A DNA stretch of 64,000 nucleotides from Hypholoma sublateritium FD-334 SS-4 (GCA_000827495.1 KN817531.1:384444-448443); one strand, 5' to 3'. Shown: positions 34,604-45,576, counted from the stretch's first letter. Notes: generated by a model not told the origin, from the sequence alone. Made by a program: numbers and translations.

Positions 34604-35034
34604 TACGTTACTTGGCCACAAACACTAAATTGACAATTCTAGTTACTTATCGACATTGTAGCTCAAGTAATCCTGTATATCCTACGTTTGCAGTGTTGAA
34701 ATTAGGTTCTATTAACACATATATTTGACTTTGAAGTGGGGGAAATTCAAATTCGAATACAATATAATGTTGGTTTACGAGCGTCTAGCACTGTCTGTGC
34801 CTGTCGAGCCGGGCGCAGTGCGCGTTTTATCCAATCCAATGAGATAGAAAGCCTGAAACGTGTCTGGAGTAATGACTGGTATTATGCAAGGAACATTATC
34901 GCGACATATCGCGTGGTATCAAGAGTGGCGGGTAAATAAAATAAGTAAAGAATGGGGTGGAGAAAGATCGTGTAAGTTCGTATCATCCGTATCTTCAGTG
35001 GTACCGCGTGCAGCAATGGAACTCGGGTATCCGC
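34604..35034. other. convergent intergenic region
   Basis: This lies between the convergent 3' ends of tyrosinases 1 and 2. Nothing further is recognised. Confidence 0.4.
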
Positions 35035-36375
35035 CTAGGCATAGGTATAGCAATTGGGCTCACTGTGGATGTCCATCACATCCCGGATGATGACCGACTC
35101 GCCGAGGGTGTCCATGTCGAGCGGGAACTCGAGTGTGACGTTCGTGAATGGCGCAGTGGTTGTGGAGCGCCCTGTCATCTCATACAACCGGGACGGTGCC
35201 ACATTTTGCCACTCCCACCAGATGCGGTCGAGGTTCGCGTGGTGCAGGTAGAACAGGGGCTCTGGGACGAACGTTGCGGTCAGTGCACATTATAGAATAG
35301 AAGACAAGATATATAGTTCACCTCCGGGACTGGAGTAGAGGTTGCTCATATCACCGCCGATCATAAAGTGCCCGCCGTCGTGCGGGCGGTGGCTAGTCGT
35401 GAGTGGCATGCCCTCGATCTCGACGTGGAATTCCCCGTACGATGGGATCGCCGCGATCTTCTTCACAGCAATTGAGTTGAGGTACGCCTTCGCTGCCTCT
35501 TGGATTCCGCGTGTCAAACAGTGGTCGCCGATGTATTTACCAGGGCCAAGGGGGACTTTGTGGTGGGCAAAGGGGCCATCGACAACACATCCCTTGAAGC
35601 TGGTGGGGTAGATAAGGTAGTCGGCAGGTGGGTGATTCGAGGGGAGCGTATATGTTCCTGGTGCGCCGTCACCCCCGAAGCCGTGTGTCGCGTCGAAGAC
35701 GGGTGCTTTCGAGAGTCTAGACAGAGCTCATTATGGGCCCAAGAATAAATCTGCGAATCTTACGGTTTTGATGAGTCTGCGTCTAAGGACCAATCCCAGT
35801 ATCTGAAGAAGTAATATCAGGAATGCAGATTAAGTATCATTTAGTGAGAAAAAAACAGACGGGATCGTTCCTTCATAGCCACATTTGTCGCGAAGCTCAT
35901 CTTCGAATACCTTGAGATACTGCCTGTGCCATGGAAGGAATTGTCCCTATCGCAAGAACGAGTTAATGGGAGAATAACAAGGAAGACGATGGACATGCCG
36001 TGAGGTGGACAGACTCTGCTCTTTTAATGTGGTATGCCTGGAATTCGTCGTAGCGCGATTTTGCCTCTTTGATTACTGGCTTCATAGCAGGAAGTGACTG
36101 CATGCACTTCACTGCCTCGATGTAGTCGTCCTTTTGGTCATCAGATAGTGACCGCCTGATTACGTGTCTCGTGTTCAGTGTATGTGTTTTTAGGAACAAT
36201 TAACATGGTGATAAACATACCACTCTCGACGCTGGATGACGTCGGCGCAACGGGGCCTACTTTTAGCTTGCGCAAGATCCGTAGTCTTATCCTCTACCGG
36301 CGCTCCAGAGATTAGTGGACTGAACAAATTCAACAAAGCAAACAGAATAAGGGCAAGAGAAAAAGTTGATGGCAT
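35035..36375 (-). CDS. short secreted tyrosinase 2
   Basis: Six exons on the minus strand (36375-36221, 36155-35999, 35946-35861, 35802-35764, 35716-35322, 35261-35035) give 352 residues. The signal peptide is MPSTFSLALILFALLNLFSP. CuA reads YHIKRAESVHL then FLPWHRQY; YWDW follows; CuB reads HDGGHFMIGGDMSN and EPLFYLHHANLDRIWWEWQ; the end is NCYTYA. Intron 2 appears to use a GC-AG pair (GCATGT). It faces tyrosinase 1 tail to tail and has the same exon plan, so the two arose by inverted duplication of one gene. It is a predicted extracellular phenol oxidase. Differences near the copper sites suggest a different substrate range, which is inference. Confidence 0.9.
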
Positions 36376-36428
36376 GTCGTCGCAGAGGCGGGAAGCTTGC
36401 GATATCGGTCACCGTAGAGTGTTGCCGT

Positions 36429-36435
36429 GCTTATA
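36429..36435 (-). promoter_or_regulatory. TATA-like box of tyrosinase 2
   Basis: On the minus strand this reads TATAAGC, about 55 bp upstream of the start codon at 36375. Confidence 0.45.
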
Positions 36436-37083
36436 CTCCGCGGACGATTTAGGTATAGGTCAGGCGTCAAAGAAATCAAGACGGACTGGGTTTGTTGCCG
36501 ACACAAAGTACGAAAGGAGAGAACATAGCATTTCCGGCCTCCCTAGTTCATAACTGGTTGGGTGAGCTGTATCGTCGGAAGCAGCGTAAGTCATATTACT
36601 AGATCCGGCCATAGCAAGAAGCCACACAACTGAAGGAAATATCCACATGATTTCGAAACCAGTGATTCTGCCAGCGGATTTCATGTACAACAGCAACAGC
36701 CCTAGGTAATCGTGTTTTCGCCTTTGTGAACGGTATCCTGGAATTAAAGTCGTTCGCGATTTGCCAGTGAATTATCATCGATTGAAACCCAAGCCAGCTT
36801 GCCGCCAGTTAGGAGGTGGTGATTGCGACCGGCTCGCCGTCAGTCTCCGAGTCCGATGTACCATTAGCCCCGACTGCCAGTCGGGGCTAATAGTACATCG
36901 CTATTCCAGTGACGAGCTCCTTAATTACGTATCCTTTCAAAAGAAAACCACTAAATTTCATCGAAGGCTGTGAAGGCTGTAGAGGCAGTTTTGTTTTCTG
37001 TAGCTCCTATGTGATCAGAAACTGGAAAATAAGCAAACTTGGCTTAGGAACCCAACATGAATGGAGGCTCAACAAGATCATAC
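36436..37083. other. intergenic region with a palindrome
   Basis: No gene is seen. It contains a strong hairpin-forming palindrome at 36854-36900. No tyrosinase exons follow the orphan exon on its minus-strand side. Confidence 0.45.
36854..36900. repeat. near-perfect palindrome, 23-bp arms
   Basis: Arms at 36854-36876 and 36878-36900 are reverse complements with one mismatch and a one-base centre. The core is TTAGCCCCGACTG and its complement. Confidence 0.85.
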
Positions 37084-37223
37084 CACTCTCGACGCTGGAT
37101 GACTTCGGCGCAACAGGGTCTTCTTTCAGCTTTCGCAACACCCGCAGTCTTGTCCGCTACCGGTGCTCCAGAGACGCAGACTGCTGGGCAGCATGCCGAA
37201 CAGAACAAGGCCAAGAAAGGCAT
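37084..37223 (-). pseudogene. orphan tyrosinase first exon
   Basis: This 140-nt stretch is a duplicate of tyrosinase 2 exon 1. It starts with ATG at 37223, encodes a hydrophobic leader (MPFLALFCSACCPAVCVSG) and ends in the same QRREW motif followed by a GTATG donor in the same phase. The following exons are absent next to it. Its length equals that of the tyrosinase 3 first exon. It could be a truncated duplication or an alternative first exon that splices to exon 2 of tyrosinase 2 at 36155. The duplicated block extends upstream to about 37275. Confidence 0.65.
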
Positions 37224-38389
37224 ATCGTCGCAGAGGCGGGCAGCTTGCGATGCCAGTTACCGCAAAGTGATCTCCCTCGGTGGGCCAGGCTAGGAAGCAT
37301 CACAGTATCAGAAAGAGGTCATGTTGGGGGCATAGTTTTTCTAATCTTTACTACGACGTCGCCAGTTCAGCCCAAGTTCAGCCTAAGCACAAGTCGGCTG
37401 AGCCCAAATTGATTAATTGGTCAGCCCTCTGAGGGCAGGTGGTTACTTACCGCAGTTCACTAAGTCCCGGAAACGTGGAAATTGGGAAACGTAGTCGTTT
37501 GAGGTTATGTCAGTGAATGAAATTTTAGTCAAGCAGAGCGTCAACTCTTATTGAACGTTGAACTCCGATAGACTCCGACTCGGTGCTCGTGCCACCATGA
37601 CGGCACGTTCTCTTGCATTCTCCATTCCAGCCAGAATCTCCAATCAACGCAGAACTTGAACTTCACCGAATATTTGTCGAAACCAAGTCGAAAATGCCAC
37701 TTTGTCCTCAACATATCGCCTCGATTTTATCAGAAATACTCTCGGCATATGTGACGTCCCGGGACCCAATTTGCACGGAGGAGGTTCGACAAGATCTACT
37801 TAAACTGGTATCCTCTACGAAAATCCTGCCATGTAATGCGTAAGTCCGATATCTGAAAAGGTTATCTCGCCTTTTTTTTCCGGCCGCCGCCGCTGCACCG
37901 AACCAACACCAAACGATCAATGAAACAAGTCAAGTCTGTCGTTCGGCAATTTCAAAGTATAGGCTAGGGTCTTATCTCCTGGACATGGATCTGACTATAA
38001 GATTCATTGGAACATGGCTGTCTGAATATGGTCATGTATTTGCAGACATACAGCCAACTTAGAGGATATTGGGTACCATTTTCAAGCATAATATATCCAG
38101 CAAAGCCAGCGGGCGCGATGTTGCTGGCAAAGCAGACAATTTCATACCCCTGTCAGTTATCTTGCTCTTCACCGGCTTGTACACTGAGATAGATTCCCTT
38201 GAGAAACTTCTTTCCTTGACTATTTCTAGTCCGTTCTTCGTTCAAGCCATTTCATTCCGACTTCGTTCGACTACTTCGTACGGAGGCCCGAGTCAAAGGT
38301 GCCGGTGAGTCTTCGTCTGACGAAGTTCAGATCACCTTGCTGATCCCACATAGAACCAGACATTCGCCTGTTTTCGACACTACTTACTA
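37224..38389. other. intergenic region with weak coding-like stretches
   Basis: Two stretches look mildly coding-like: 37613-37843 (ending at a GTAAGTCC donor) and 38069-38308 (ending at GTGAG). I could not join them into a gene or recognise a family, so nothing is called. Confidence 0.3.
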
Positions 38390-38650
38390 CAGGATCCGGC
38401 GGTGTATGCGTTCTCCCTGGACATTACTCCCGAGGAGCTCATTTTAACCGAACTGCAGTGCGGATGTATCCAGGACGGGAATCTGACTCTCCGTCTTGGC
38501 TCGTGACTGCAAGTCTCGTCCCATTGTATAGGCAACGAACAGCCCATATGATAACATCCCTCAACTCCACTGCTATCGCGAACACTTTCGAAATCAACGA
38601 ACTTCGAAATGTTCCGCGTTCAGCAGCAGGGATCAAGCAGGGATGGCCAG
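38390..38650 (+). pseudogene. tyrosinase relic
   Basis: The fragments YAFSLDITPEELIL, GCIQDG, NLTLRLG and SLNSTAIAN match in order the middle exon of the intact tyrosinases (ITPEELIF, GCVQDGPFANLTL, LNSTAIAN in the neighbours). The Phe-Ala block after GCIQDG is missing, stops interrupt the frame, and both copper sites are gone. Confidence 0.75.
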
Positions 38651-39048
38651 CTAGAACATGAGCCGTGGCATGCGTAGAAAGGTACAGGGCATTTAGCGTA
38701 GCGGTTCAGATCCAACGAATAATTACCGGGGCGTGGCGTGGTGGGTGCGGTGGCAATGCCTGCTTCAGGAAGTGCCTATTTGAGATGACGAAAACCATCA
38801 AACTGTAGCTGCTTAAACTTTGTGCCAGATGCAGGTGCAGCCTGGTGCAGGTAACTTAGATAGATCAATTGATATCTGTTGTCGGGTCTGTGTGGGCGAG
38901 CTGTTGCCAATTACCGCGATGTCACTGGTGTCACCAGAAATTGTTGCATGAAGATAATTGGGCCAATTCAAGTGCTAGAATTTACAAGTGCAAGATGTCT
39001 ATAACTTTACTGTAACACGTTATAAATTTCGCACATTGAATGAAAAAA
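38651..39048. other. intergenic region
   Basis: Nothing is recognised apart from the 3' flank of tyrosinase 3. Confidence 0.4.
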
Positions 39049-40382
39049 TTAAACGTAAGTATAGCAGTTGTATTCACTGCGTATATCCATGACTTTCCAC
39101 AAAGGAACGGTGGGTCCGATACTTTGCGCCATTTCGAGAGGATAGTCAAGAGTAACATTGACGAAAGGCGGAGTTTGGGAAGACCTGCCTGATATATCGT
39201 AGAGCCGCGATGGGTCGACTTGTTGCCAGTTCCACCAAATACGATCGAGATTGGCGTGATGGAGGAAGAAAAGTGGGTCTAGGAGTCGGCGCTTCTGGTC
39301 ACAAGTCGCATTGGATCGAGAGATTCCTTGCCCACCTCCGGGAGCAGAGAATATATTACTCATATCGCCGCCGACAGCAACATGTCCTCCATCGTGCATC
39401 CTAGCTTCCAGCGTCGCCGGCCGACCCTCCAATTGAACGCGGAAAACTTCGAAGGTCGTTGATTTTGTGGCGTTCGCGACAGCGGTGGAGTTGAGGAATA
39501 TAGAGTTTTCGTTTCCTATCCCACGGACGAGGCAATGCGTAGTTTTGTGTTCGCCCGGGCCAAGATGAAGTGTCAAGTTTGCAAAAGGTCCGTCTTGTAC
39601 ACAACCGTGGTACACTTCGGGGAAGATGAGCTCTTCGGGAGAGATGTCCGTGGGTAGCGTATAAGTCCCTGGGACACCGGTACCACCAAACCCGGTAGCT
39701 GGGTCAAATACTGGCGATTCATGAATACTACGCAGAAGGAACAATTGTCCGGAGGTTCATCACGATTTTGTACAAGATAGACTTACGTATGCCCCGGGTC
39801 TGCATCTATAGACCAATTCCAGTAGCTGTGAGAGGTATATGAATCAATGGGAGAAATTTGGTGAAAACAGAAAGTATGCACGGAGAACGTCCCTGATATC
39901 CACACTCGTTTCTAAGAGCGTTTTCGTATTGCTGCACAAAATGCCTGTGCCAAGGTAGAAATTGTCCCTAGCAGACCCAGTCGACTGTGAGATGCTCATG
40001 CAGATGACGTCAAAGGTGAAAAATAGACTGACAACAGTATGAATATATCTTGTTTGCTGGATATGATAGGCCTGGAACTCGTCGAAGCGCGTTTTCACCT
40101 CCGAGTAGATGTACTCTTTGGCCGGTTTGGACTGTAAACAGAGCACTGCACTGATGTAATCTGCCTTCTGCTCATCATCAAGAGTTCTCCTGGGCATGTT
40201 GTTCGAGAGATTGCACAGTAGACGGCGTTGAGGATCATTTACCATTCATGGCGCAAGTGCAAGTCTGCGCAGGATCTCTCGCTGCGTTCTTCGGGTGTAC
40301 GGGAGTACTGCGCTATATAGGCAAAAATGGGGCCGGCCGCATGCAGCAGCAGTGCCAGGTAGATTGGATGAGCTGGATGCAT
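39049..40382 (-). CDS. short secreted tyrosinase 3
   Basis: Six exons on the minus strand (40382-40243, 40189-40033, 39967-39882, 39825-39787, 39727-39336, 39278-39049) give 347 residues, with internal exon lengths 157, 86, 39, 392 and 230 identical to tyrosinase 1. The signal peptide is MHPAHPIYLALLLHAAGPIF. CuA is YHIQQTRYIHT with FLPWHRHF. CuB is HDGGHVAVGGDMSN with DPLFFLHHANLDRIWWNWQ. The usual YWDW is YWNW here. The last intron (39279-39335) is 57 nt with no stop, so a retained form with 19 extra residues just before the CuB loop is possible. It is a predicted extracellular phenol oxidase and the closest relative of tyrosinase 1. Confidence 0.9.
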
Positions 40383-40428
40383 GTCTCCGGGAGAGTATAA
40401 CTTACTTCAAACACAGCGGCCACAGCTT

Positions 40429-40435
40429 CTTTATA
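40429..40435 (-). promoter_or_regulatory. TATA box of tyrosinase 3
   Basis: The minus strand reads TATAAAG, 47 bp upstream of the start at 40382. Confidence 0.5.
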
Positions 40436-40947
40436 GTCGAACATTTTCCAGGGACATACCCCAAGACATAACTAATAGATATTTCGATCGAAATCAATTA
40501 GTGTGTCTGAATGGCCTGGGGAAGAGTCAGACCAAAGTCAGACGCTGAGATAACATCCGAACCTTGAAAAGCAGTATTTGCTTTTGCCTGTTTATAGTTG
40601 TGAGGAAGATTTGGCAGAGCAGAAATCCTTTCTTACGACCTCTTGATAAAGGTTTGGAAATAATGAAAGGTTCCGGTTAAGGTTCGGTTAAGGTTGTGGA
40701 AAGAGTTTGACAATACTTAGCCCCTGTCGACTAGCAAATACCCGGCCTCACGGTCCGGCGGTGATCCCCCTGGCGGCACAGGGAAGACGGAACAGGTTCC
40801 AATTCCTTTCACGATGCATAAACACCGATAAATTTTTGGAAGTTGATTTCCTTACCATCGAGTCCATTCATTGACGTGGATAGAGTGTATTTCCATGAAA
40901 TATATCCGGGTAAGTAGATGAAGTGTGGATTGAAAGTCCCAAATTCC
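40436..40947. other. intergenic region
   Basis: No gene is recognised. A direct repeat of GGTTCCGGTTAAGGTTCGGTT-like sequence (GGTTAAGGTT twice) lies near 40670-40695. Confidence 0.4.
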
Positions 40948-41370
40948 TCAAAACTTGTTTGCTTCTTGAGCAACGACACCCCTGTCGTGAGTCAAGTTCC
41001 CTGAGCGACTCGAGTTAGCGAACGAATGGATTTTTGGAGTGAAATAGACATACCAGACGCTTGTTTTATCTTGTCGCCGGTGATTGCGCCAACGACGGCG
41101 TCTGCTTTTCCGGTTATGCGGTCTGCGGTTCCCTCGACGTACGCACTGGCTTGTGCGGTTTGGTACTCAGTCTCGCCGGCAAGGTGCTCTTCCTTGCCGG
41201 AGTTTGACCAGGATGTAGCCCCAGTCACGTCGCCTATTGCTTCGACAACTGTGCCTTTGACGGAGTGGTATTGTCCAGTGACCTTACTGTAAGAAATATA
41301 AGTAACCATCGTAGATGTAACAATCATTGGGATCTAACCTGGGAGCGGAAGGAGTAGATGTGGAAGACAT
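40948..41370 (-). CDS. CsbD-like stress protein 1
   Basis: Three exons on the minus strand (41370-41339, 41286-41054, 41000-40948) give 105 residues. The core matches the small hydrophilic CsbD-like family, annotated in fungi as mismatched base pair and cruciform DNA recognition protein: [36 protein letters not shown] and [16 protein letters not shown]. Such proteins are highly charged, glycine-rich and stress-induced; DNA binding has been proposed and the cellular role is unclear. Exon 2 is 233 nt, identical in length to its divergent partner at 41890. The C-terminus is unrelated to the partner's. Confidence 0.85.
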
Positions 41371-41438
41371 GGTTTGACTGAATGTTTGGAGTGTGAGTTG
41401 AAGGTGGTGGGTGAAAAAATTGTAATGAATTCACCCTC

Positions 41439-41446
41439 TTTTTATA
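41439..41446 (-). promoter_or_regulatory. TATA box of CsbD-like gene 1
   Basis: The minus strand reads TATAAAAA, about 70 bp upstream of the start at 41370. Confidence 0.6.
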
Positions 41447-41798
41447 GAACTCGTCCCATAATTCTAGGCGAATTGTGCATGATGGAATGAGGAGCGCCAT
41501 AGCTCACCGTCAGCGGTGCCCAGCATAACGAGCGCATGACGTCATTCAATATCGTGCCACAATGACGTACATGTGCATGCAAACGAGCGTAAACGCTCGC
41601 GCAGCACTGCCACACCCGCAAGTGACGCTCAAGTGACGTTCACCCCATACTTGGCGTTGGCGTTCAATGCTCGGGATATCACGCAAACCACGCAAATGGC
41701 CGCGATGACGTTCAAAAAATGCAGGATTTTAGCAACAGATCGAACTTCTTAGGCCGTCGGAAGCCTGTGACGGGTTGGTTAGGAGTAAGTTGGAGGCG
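41447..41798. other. bidirectional promoter region
   Basis: This is the shared upstream region of the two divergent CsbD-like genes. It is rich in TGACGT/TGACGC-like words (CRE/ATF-like half sites), for example near 41536, 41563, 41624, 41634 and 41707. This would fit stress control, but that is inference. Confidence 0.4.
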
Positions 41799-41805
41799 TA
41801 TAAAG
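41799..41805 (+). promoter_or_regulatory. TATA box of CsbD-like gene 2
   Basis: TATAAAG lies 91 bp upstream of the start codon at 41890. Confidence 0.6.
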
Positions 41806-41889
41806 GGCAGCCTGAAATTACCGAGATAGACATAAACTTTTCATCTCCAACCACAACCATAACACAACCACAACCACCCATCTCATAAC

Positions 41890-42339
41890 ATGGCTTCATC
41901 ATCCGTCAACAACACCGCTTCCGGAGAGCCCAAGTACGTCGCTCTAGCCTCTCTACTAGCCTAGAGCCCATCCTGATCGTCATTCCCCTAAAGCAAGACC
42001 ACTGGTCAGTTCCACTCCACGAAGGGTACCTTGGTCGAGACCATCGGTAACCTAACGGGTGCCACATCGTGGCAACAGTCCGGAAAGGAGGAGCATGCCG
42101 CCGGCGAGGGCGAGTACAAGGCCGCGCAAGCCAAGGGCTACGCTGAGGGCACCATCGACCGGGTCGCCGGAAAAAAAGACAGTATCGTCGGCGCGGTCAC
42201 TGGCGACAAGTCGCAGCAAGCTGATGGTTAGTCCGCATTGCGAAGTTTCCTCTTCCCACATGCTAATTATCTCCTTCGAACAGGAAACGTCCGCCACGAC
42301 AAGGGAGAAGCCCAACAGGACATAAACCGCAATGTCTAA
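41890..42339 (+). CDS. CsbD-like stress protein 2
   Basis: Three exons (41890-41933, 41994-42226, 42284-42339) give 110 residues. The core reads [54 protein letters not shown], then a tail [17 protein letters not shown] that keeps the typical CsbD-like C-terminus. It shares intron positions and exon 2 length with the minus-strand paralogue at 40948-41370. The head-to-head pair must have arisen by inverted duplication. The role is as for the family: a small stress-associated protein, possibly DNA-structure binding. Confidence 0.88.
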
Positions 42340-42431
42340 TCTTCTCACCACCAGTTGTATTCCACCGGAAGATCCTGGGTTTTATGAATGCTTCATACAC
42401 GCCGCCTGGTTTCCATCATACCGCATACACG

Positions 42432-43306
42432 TCAGAAATATATATAATAAAACGTAAACTCAATACCTTCCAATAGTATTTGAACACCATCTGAACTGTA
42501 ATGTTCCTTACAATGGGTTCGACAGCTGTCTGAATGGCTGCAAAAAACAATGAGCGGTGGAAGGTCACGTCGCCAAAATCTGCTTACTCCTTTGTATATT
42601 CCGGAAGCTGGATCACCAGTGTCCGCGTCCGGCAGAGCGACAGAGTGCGCCACCAGCTGTCCAGCGTCTGCACGAAGATTTCGGGCAACTTATTGCCGCC
42701 CGATTCGGCGGCTATTCGAGCAGCGCCAACGGGACTCTGCATACGCCGCGAGTCGTGACCGGGTACGGACAGTGACGGAGACAAGGATAGACCGCTGCTG
42801 TCAGGCAAGGACTTCGGTGTCTATTTTATCATCGTTGGGTGTATTGTAGTAGTCCAAGTGAAGGGCGTAGAATAAATAAAACATACCATTGAATGCAAAT
42901 GTCAGATTTCCCGACGAAGCCATAGAAGGGCGACCGGCCCTTGAAGTGCTTCAGATGGTCAGATGACAAGGTCCCTGATAGTTCCCCAAGAAGGCTTCCA
43001 CCGCTGAGGTCCGAGGATGGCTGGGTTGCGATGGTAGATGTGATAGATTTGAGTAGCCTCAGACTATGCGCGCTAGTCCCAGTCAGGCGAGAACTAGATT
43101 CGCAAGACGTAGATACTTTCGAATCGGTATGTATTGGAAGCAAAATGTAGAGGGAGCAGCTGACAGCCTGAGTGGTAATGATGATAGAGGGGAGATGCTG
43201 ATCGACGATTGATAGTTCGACGCATATTGATGCAATTTTGGGGTGTGATTGGAGACAAAACGGACAAACATCGTTTCCTGTTCCGATTCAAGTGGATGTT
43301 CATGCC
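42432..43306 (-). CDS. possible hypothetical gene
   Basis: I do not recognise a family. Read on the minus strand, open blocks near 43150-42890 (LLKSITSTIATQPSSDLSGG, SPFYGFVGKSD), 42820-42561 (NKLPEIFVQTLDSWWRTL, VIQLPEYTKE) and 42540-42432 can be joined in phase using a GTATGT...CTGACAG intron and a GTAAGC...TTTTTTGCAG intron. The 5' end is unresolved and the ATG near 43303 is a guess. Splice signals and moderate coding character support a gene, but weakly. It may equally be a relic. Confidence 0.3.
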
Positions 43307-43906
43307 AGTTTATAGATAATGGTGTCCACGAATTCGGGTGAGCTGGCAATTCACGGGCAAGGGAAAAGTAGGGCCTCCAACGAGACCTCGTAAGTGATAC
43401 CTAGAGCTTCGATATCGCAAGGGCCTTGTTTCATATGATGTACAGTTATTTTCACCGATCCAGCACCGGTTCTTACAAACAGAAGTAGCGGAAGAGAAAG
43501 ATGCTGTGAGAGTTAACAACAGCAGTTCAACCGAGCGGTGATGGCAATGAGCACCGCTTGTTTACTTGGGAAGGATCAGAGCCAAACAAAGTCGTGAGGC
43601 CCATGCAAGGCAGCGGCATCATAGCGCTGATTACCACTATCTTCCTTGTCTCTTTCATCCGTTTCTGCGTTTAACTTCCTTCAGGCTCCCCCCTTAACCA
43701 CCTCAAACTTTCTCATCTCCCCCCGCTTCAACCTCAACCCGTTCTAATACGCCAATAGTCCCAAGCCACCCCTGGGACCAGCATTTGACCAGCACACGAC
43801 GCGCCAGCAGCCCTTCGATTAGTGCTACGACCACAATCCTGTATTTGGTCCTCCTCGAACGTTTTACGACAACAACAACGACTAGGACCCCCGGATTTTG
43901 AGCGAG
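43307..43906. other. 5' region of RAD6-like gene
   Basis: No gene is recognised. It should include the RAD6 promoter and 5' leader, with C/T-rich sequence near 43640-43750. Confidence 0.4.
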
Positions 43907-44555
43907 ATGGTGAGTTTCACGTTCGATGAAGGCATGCATGGCTAATGAGGTCTCCTGGGTATAGTCCACGAACTGCAAGAAACGCCTCATCCGAGACTTC
44001 AAGAGACTCTCGTCCGACCCGCCCGGCGGGATCTCAGGCAGCCCGCTGCCCGACAACATCATGCTATGGAACGCCGTCATTTTTGGCCCAGGTGCGTCTG
44101 CCACCGTCTGAGCCCGCGCGTGATGACTCACCTTGTGCCACTGTTCGTTACCAGGCGACACGCCCTTCGAAGACGGCACGTTCAAGCTCCTGCTGACCTT
44201 CGACGAGTCGTACCCAAACAAGCCGCCGACCGTCAAGTTCCTCTCACGCATGTTCCACCCTAACGTATACGCGAACGGCGAGCTGTGTCTGGACATCCTC
44301 CAGAACCGTTGGTCGCCGACGTACGACGTCGCCGCGATCCTCACCAGTATACAAAGTCTACTGCACGACCCGAACCCAAACTCGCCCGCGAACGCTGAGG
44401 CGGCACAGTTGTACAGGGAGAACATGAAGGAGTATGTTCGCAGGGTGAAGGTCACGGTCGAGGAGAGCTGGCTCGACCCCGAAGAAACGGGCACCGGATC
44501 AGAGTCGTCCGTAAATGGCTCTGCGGGGAGCGAGCCTGTCGAGACGTCAGGCTGA
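43907..44555 (+). CDS. RAD6: ubiquitin-conjugating enzyme E2, RAD6/UBC2 type
   Basis: Three exons (43907-43909, 43965-44091, 44155-44555) give 176 residues. The first exon is only the ATG. The core is a complete E2 fold close to Rad6: [13 protein letters not shown] start ([11 protein letters not shown]), [51 protein letters not shown] with catalytic Cys88 at the same number as in Rad6, [17 protein letters not shown] and NPNSPAN. The tail after ESWLDPEE is acidic and Ser/Gly-rich, as in yeast. The enzyme monoubiquitinates histone H2B with Bre1, PCNA with Rad18, and N-degron substrates with Ubr1. An open frame antisense to it is a shadow. Confidence 0.95.
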
Positions 44556-45576
44556 TGGGATGGCTCACGGCTGACTAAACTTAGTCGGAGACGGACGAGG
44601 AGGCAACTAGGAGGCGCGGATATCTTGATGAAGATTATATCGAAACCCCTCGGACGTGTTTTCTCTGGCGTGGATTTCTGTACACACATGGCATGATTAT
44701 TACTTACCTGTCCTAATCCCAAATCATCACATTGTATTCCGTTTCGATCTGTTCGCGAACTCCAATGTATTTCTCGTGTAATGAACCCGGTACGCCAGAC
44801 TGAACTTCGGTGTAGGAAAGCAGTAACATTTGCGATTTGCCCATTCTTTAAAAGATTCTGCAAAACTCATACCGCTTTTTCTTGCTAAGCTGGCGCTTAT
44901 TACTCGCAGCTCTATTTTAATTATGGACGAAATCAACGGATGCTATTTTTAGACATGTTCGGAGTTGAACTAAGTAATAATCACCGCCATATCTTGAGGG
45001 CCGGGGAGGCTTTGGCAGTAGGCTTTCGTAGGTGTGTTATACAGCATCTATCAAGGCCATCCACAGGAACGGATCAATCTATTTGAACGTAGAGCCTGTG
45101 ATAGACATTCTCACCGCTACGCACATTAACACTTCCGAGGACGAGGCAGTGACCAAATTTGCGCTTCCAACATAGCCTTGACGCGCTTCTGGCTCATTGC
45201 CTTTGGTCATAGGTTCATAAAGACGCAGATACGAGCTTATATTTGGACTTTGGCTCCATTTTTAACAAGTGTTCTCGTTATAAATAGGCTTCCTGCCCAG
45301 TGAGATCACCGGGCTGACAGTGACTCCCCCTCCCGACGTGTACAGCCATGGAAGGAATAGAAGGCATCGGGAAGTCTTTCGGGACAGCATTAGATAGGCT
45401 CGATTATTTAACTACAGCCTTGAAACAATATCACTGCACTCAAATTTCGATCGGGGCAGATGAATTTGTATTCCAGTCATAGCGCCAAATAATAAAGTTA
45501 GCGCGCATGTTTGATGATGCGGAAGAACATCAAAAGTTGGACAACATCAATGGACGGAGGATTTACAAGTGGTTCC
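44556..45576. other. intergenic region before DUF6534 cluster 2
   Basis: No gene is recognised between RAD6 and the first paralogue of the array. Confidence 0.4.

Noticed and set aside
43703..44863. 386-codon open frame antisense to RAD6
   Set aside because: It mirrors the RAD6 coding exons and introns and has no family features. It is a shadow of the GC-rich codon use of RAD6.
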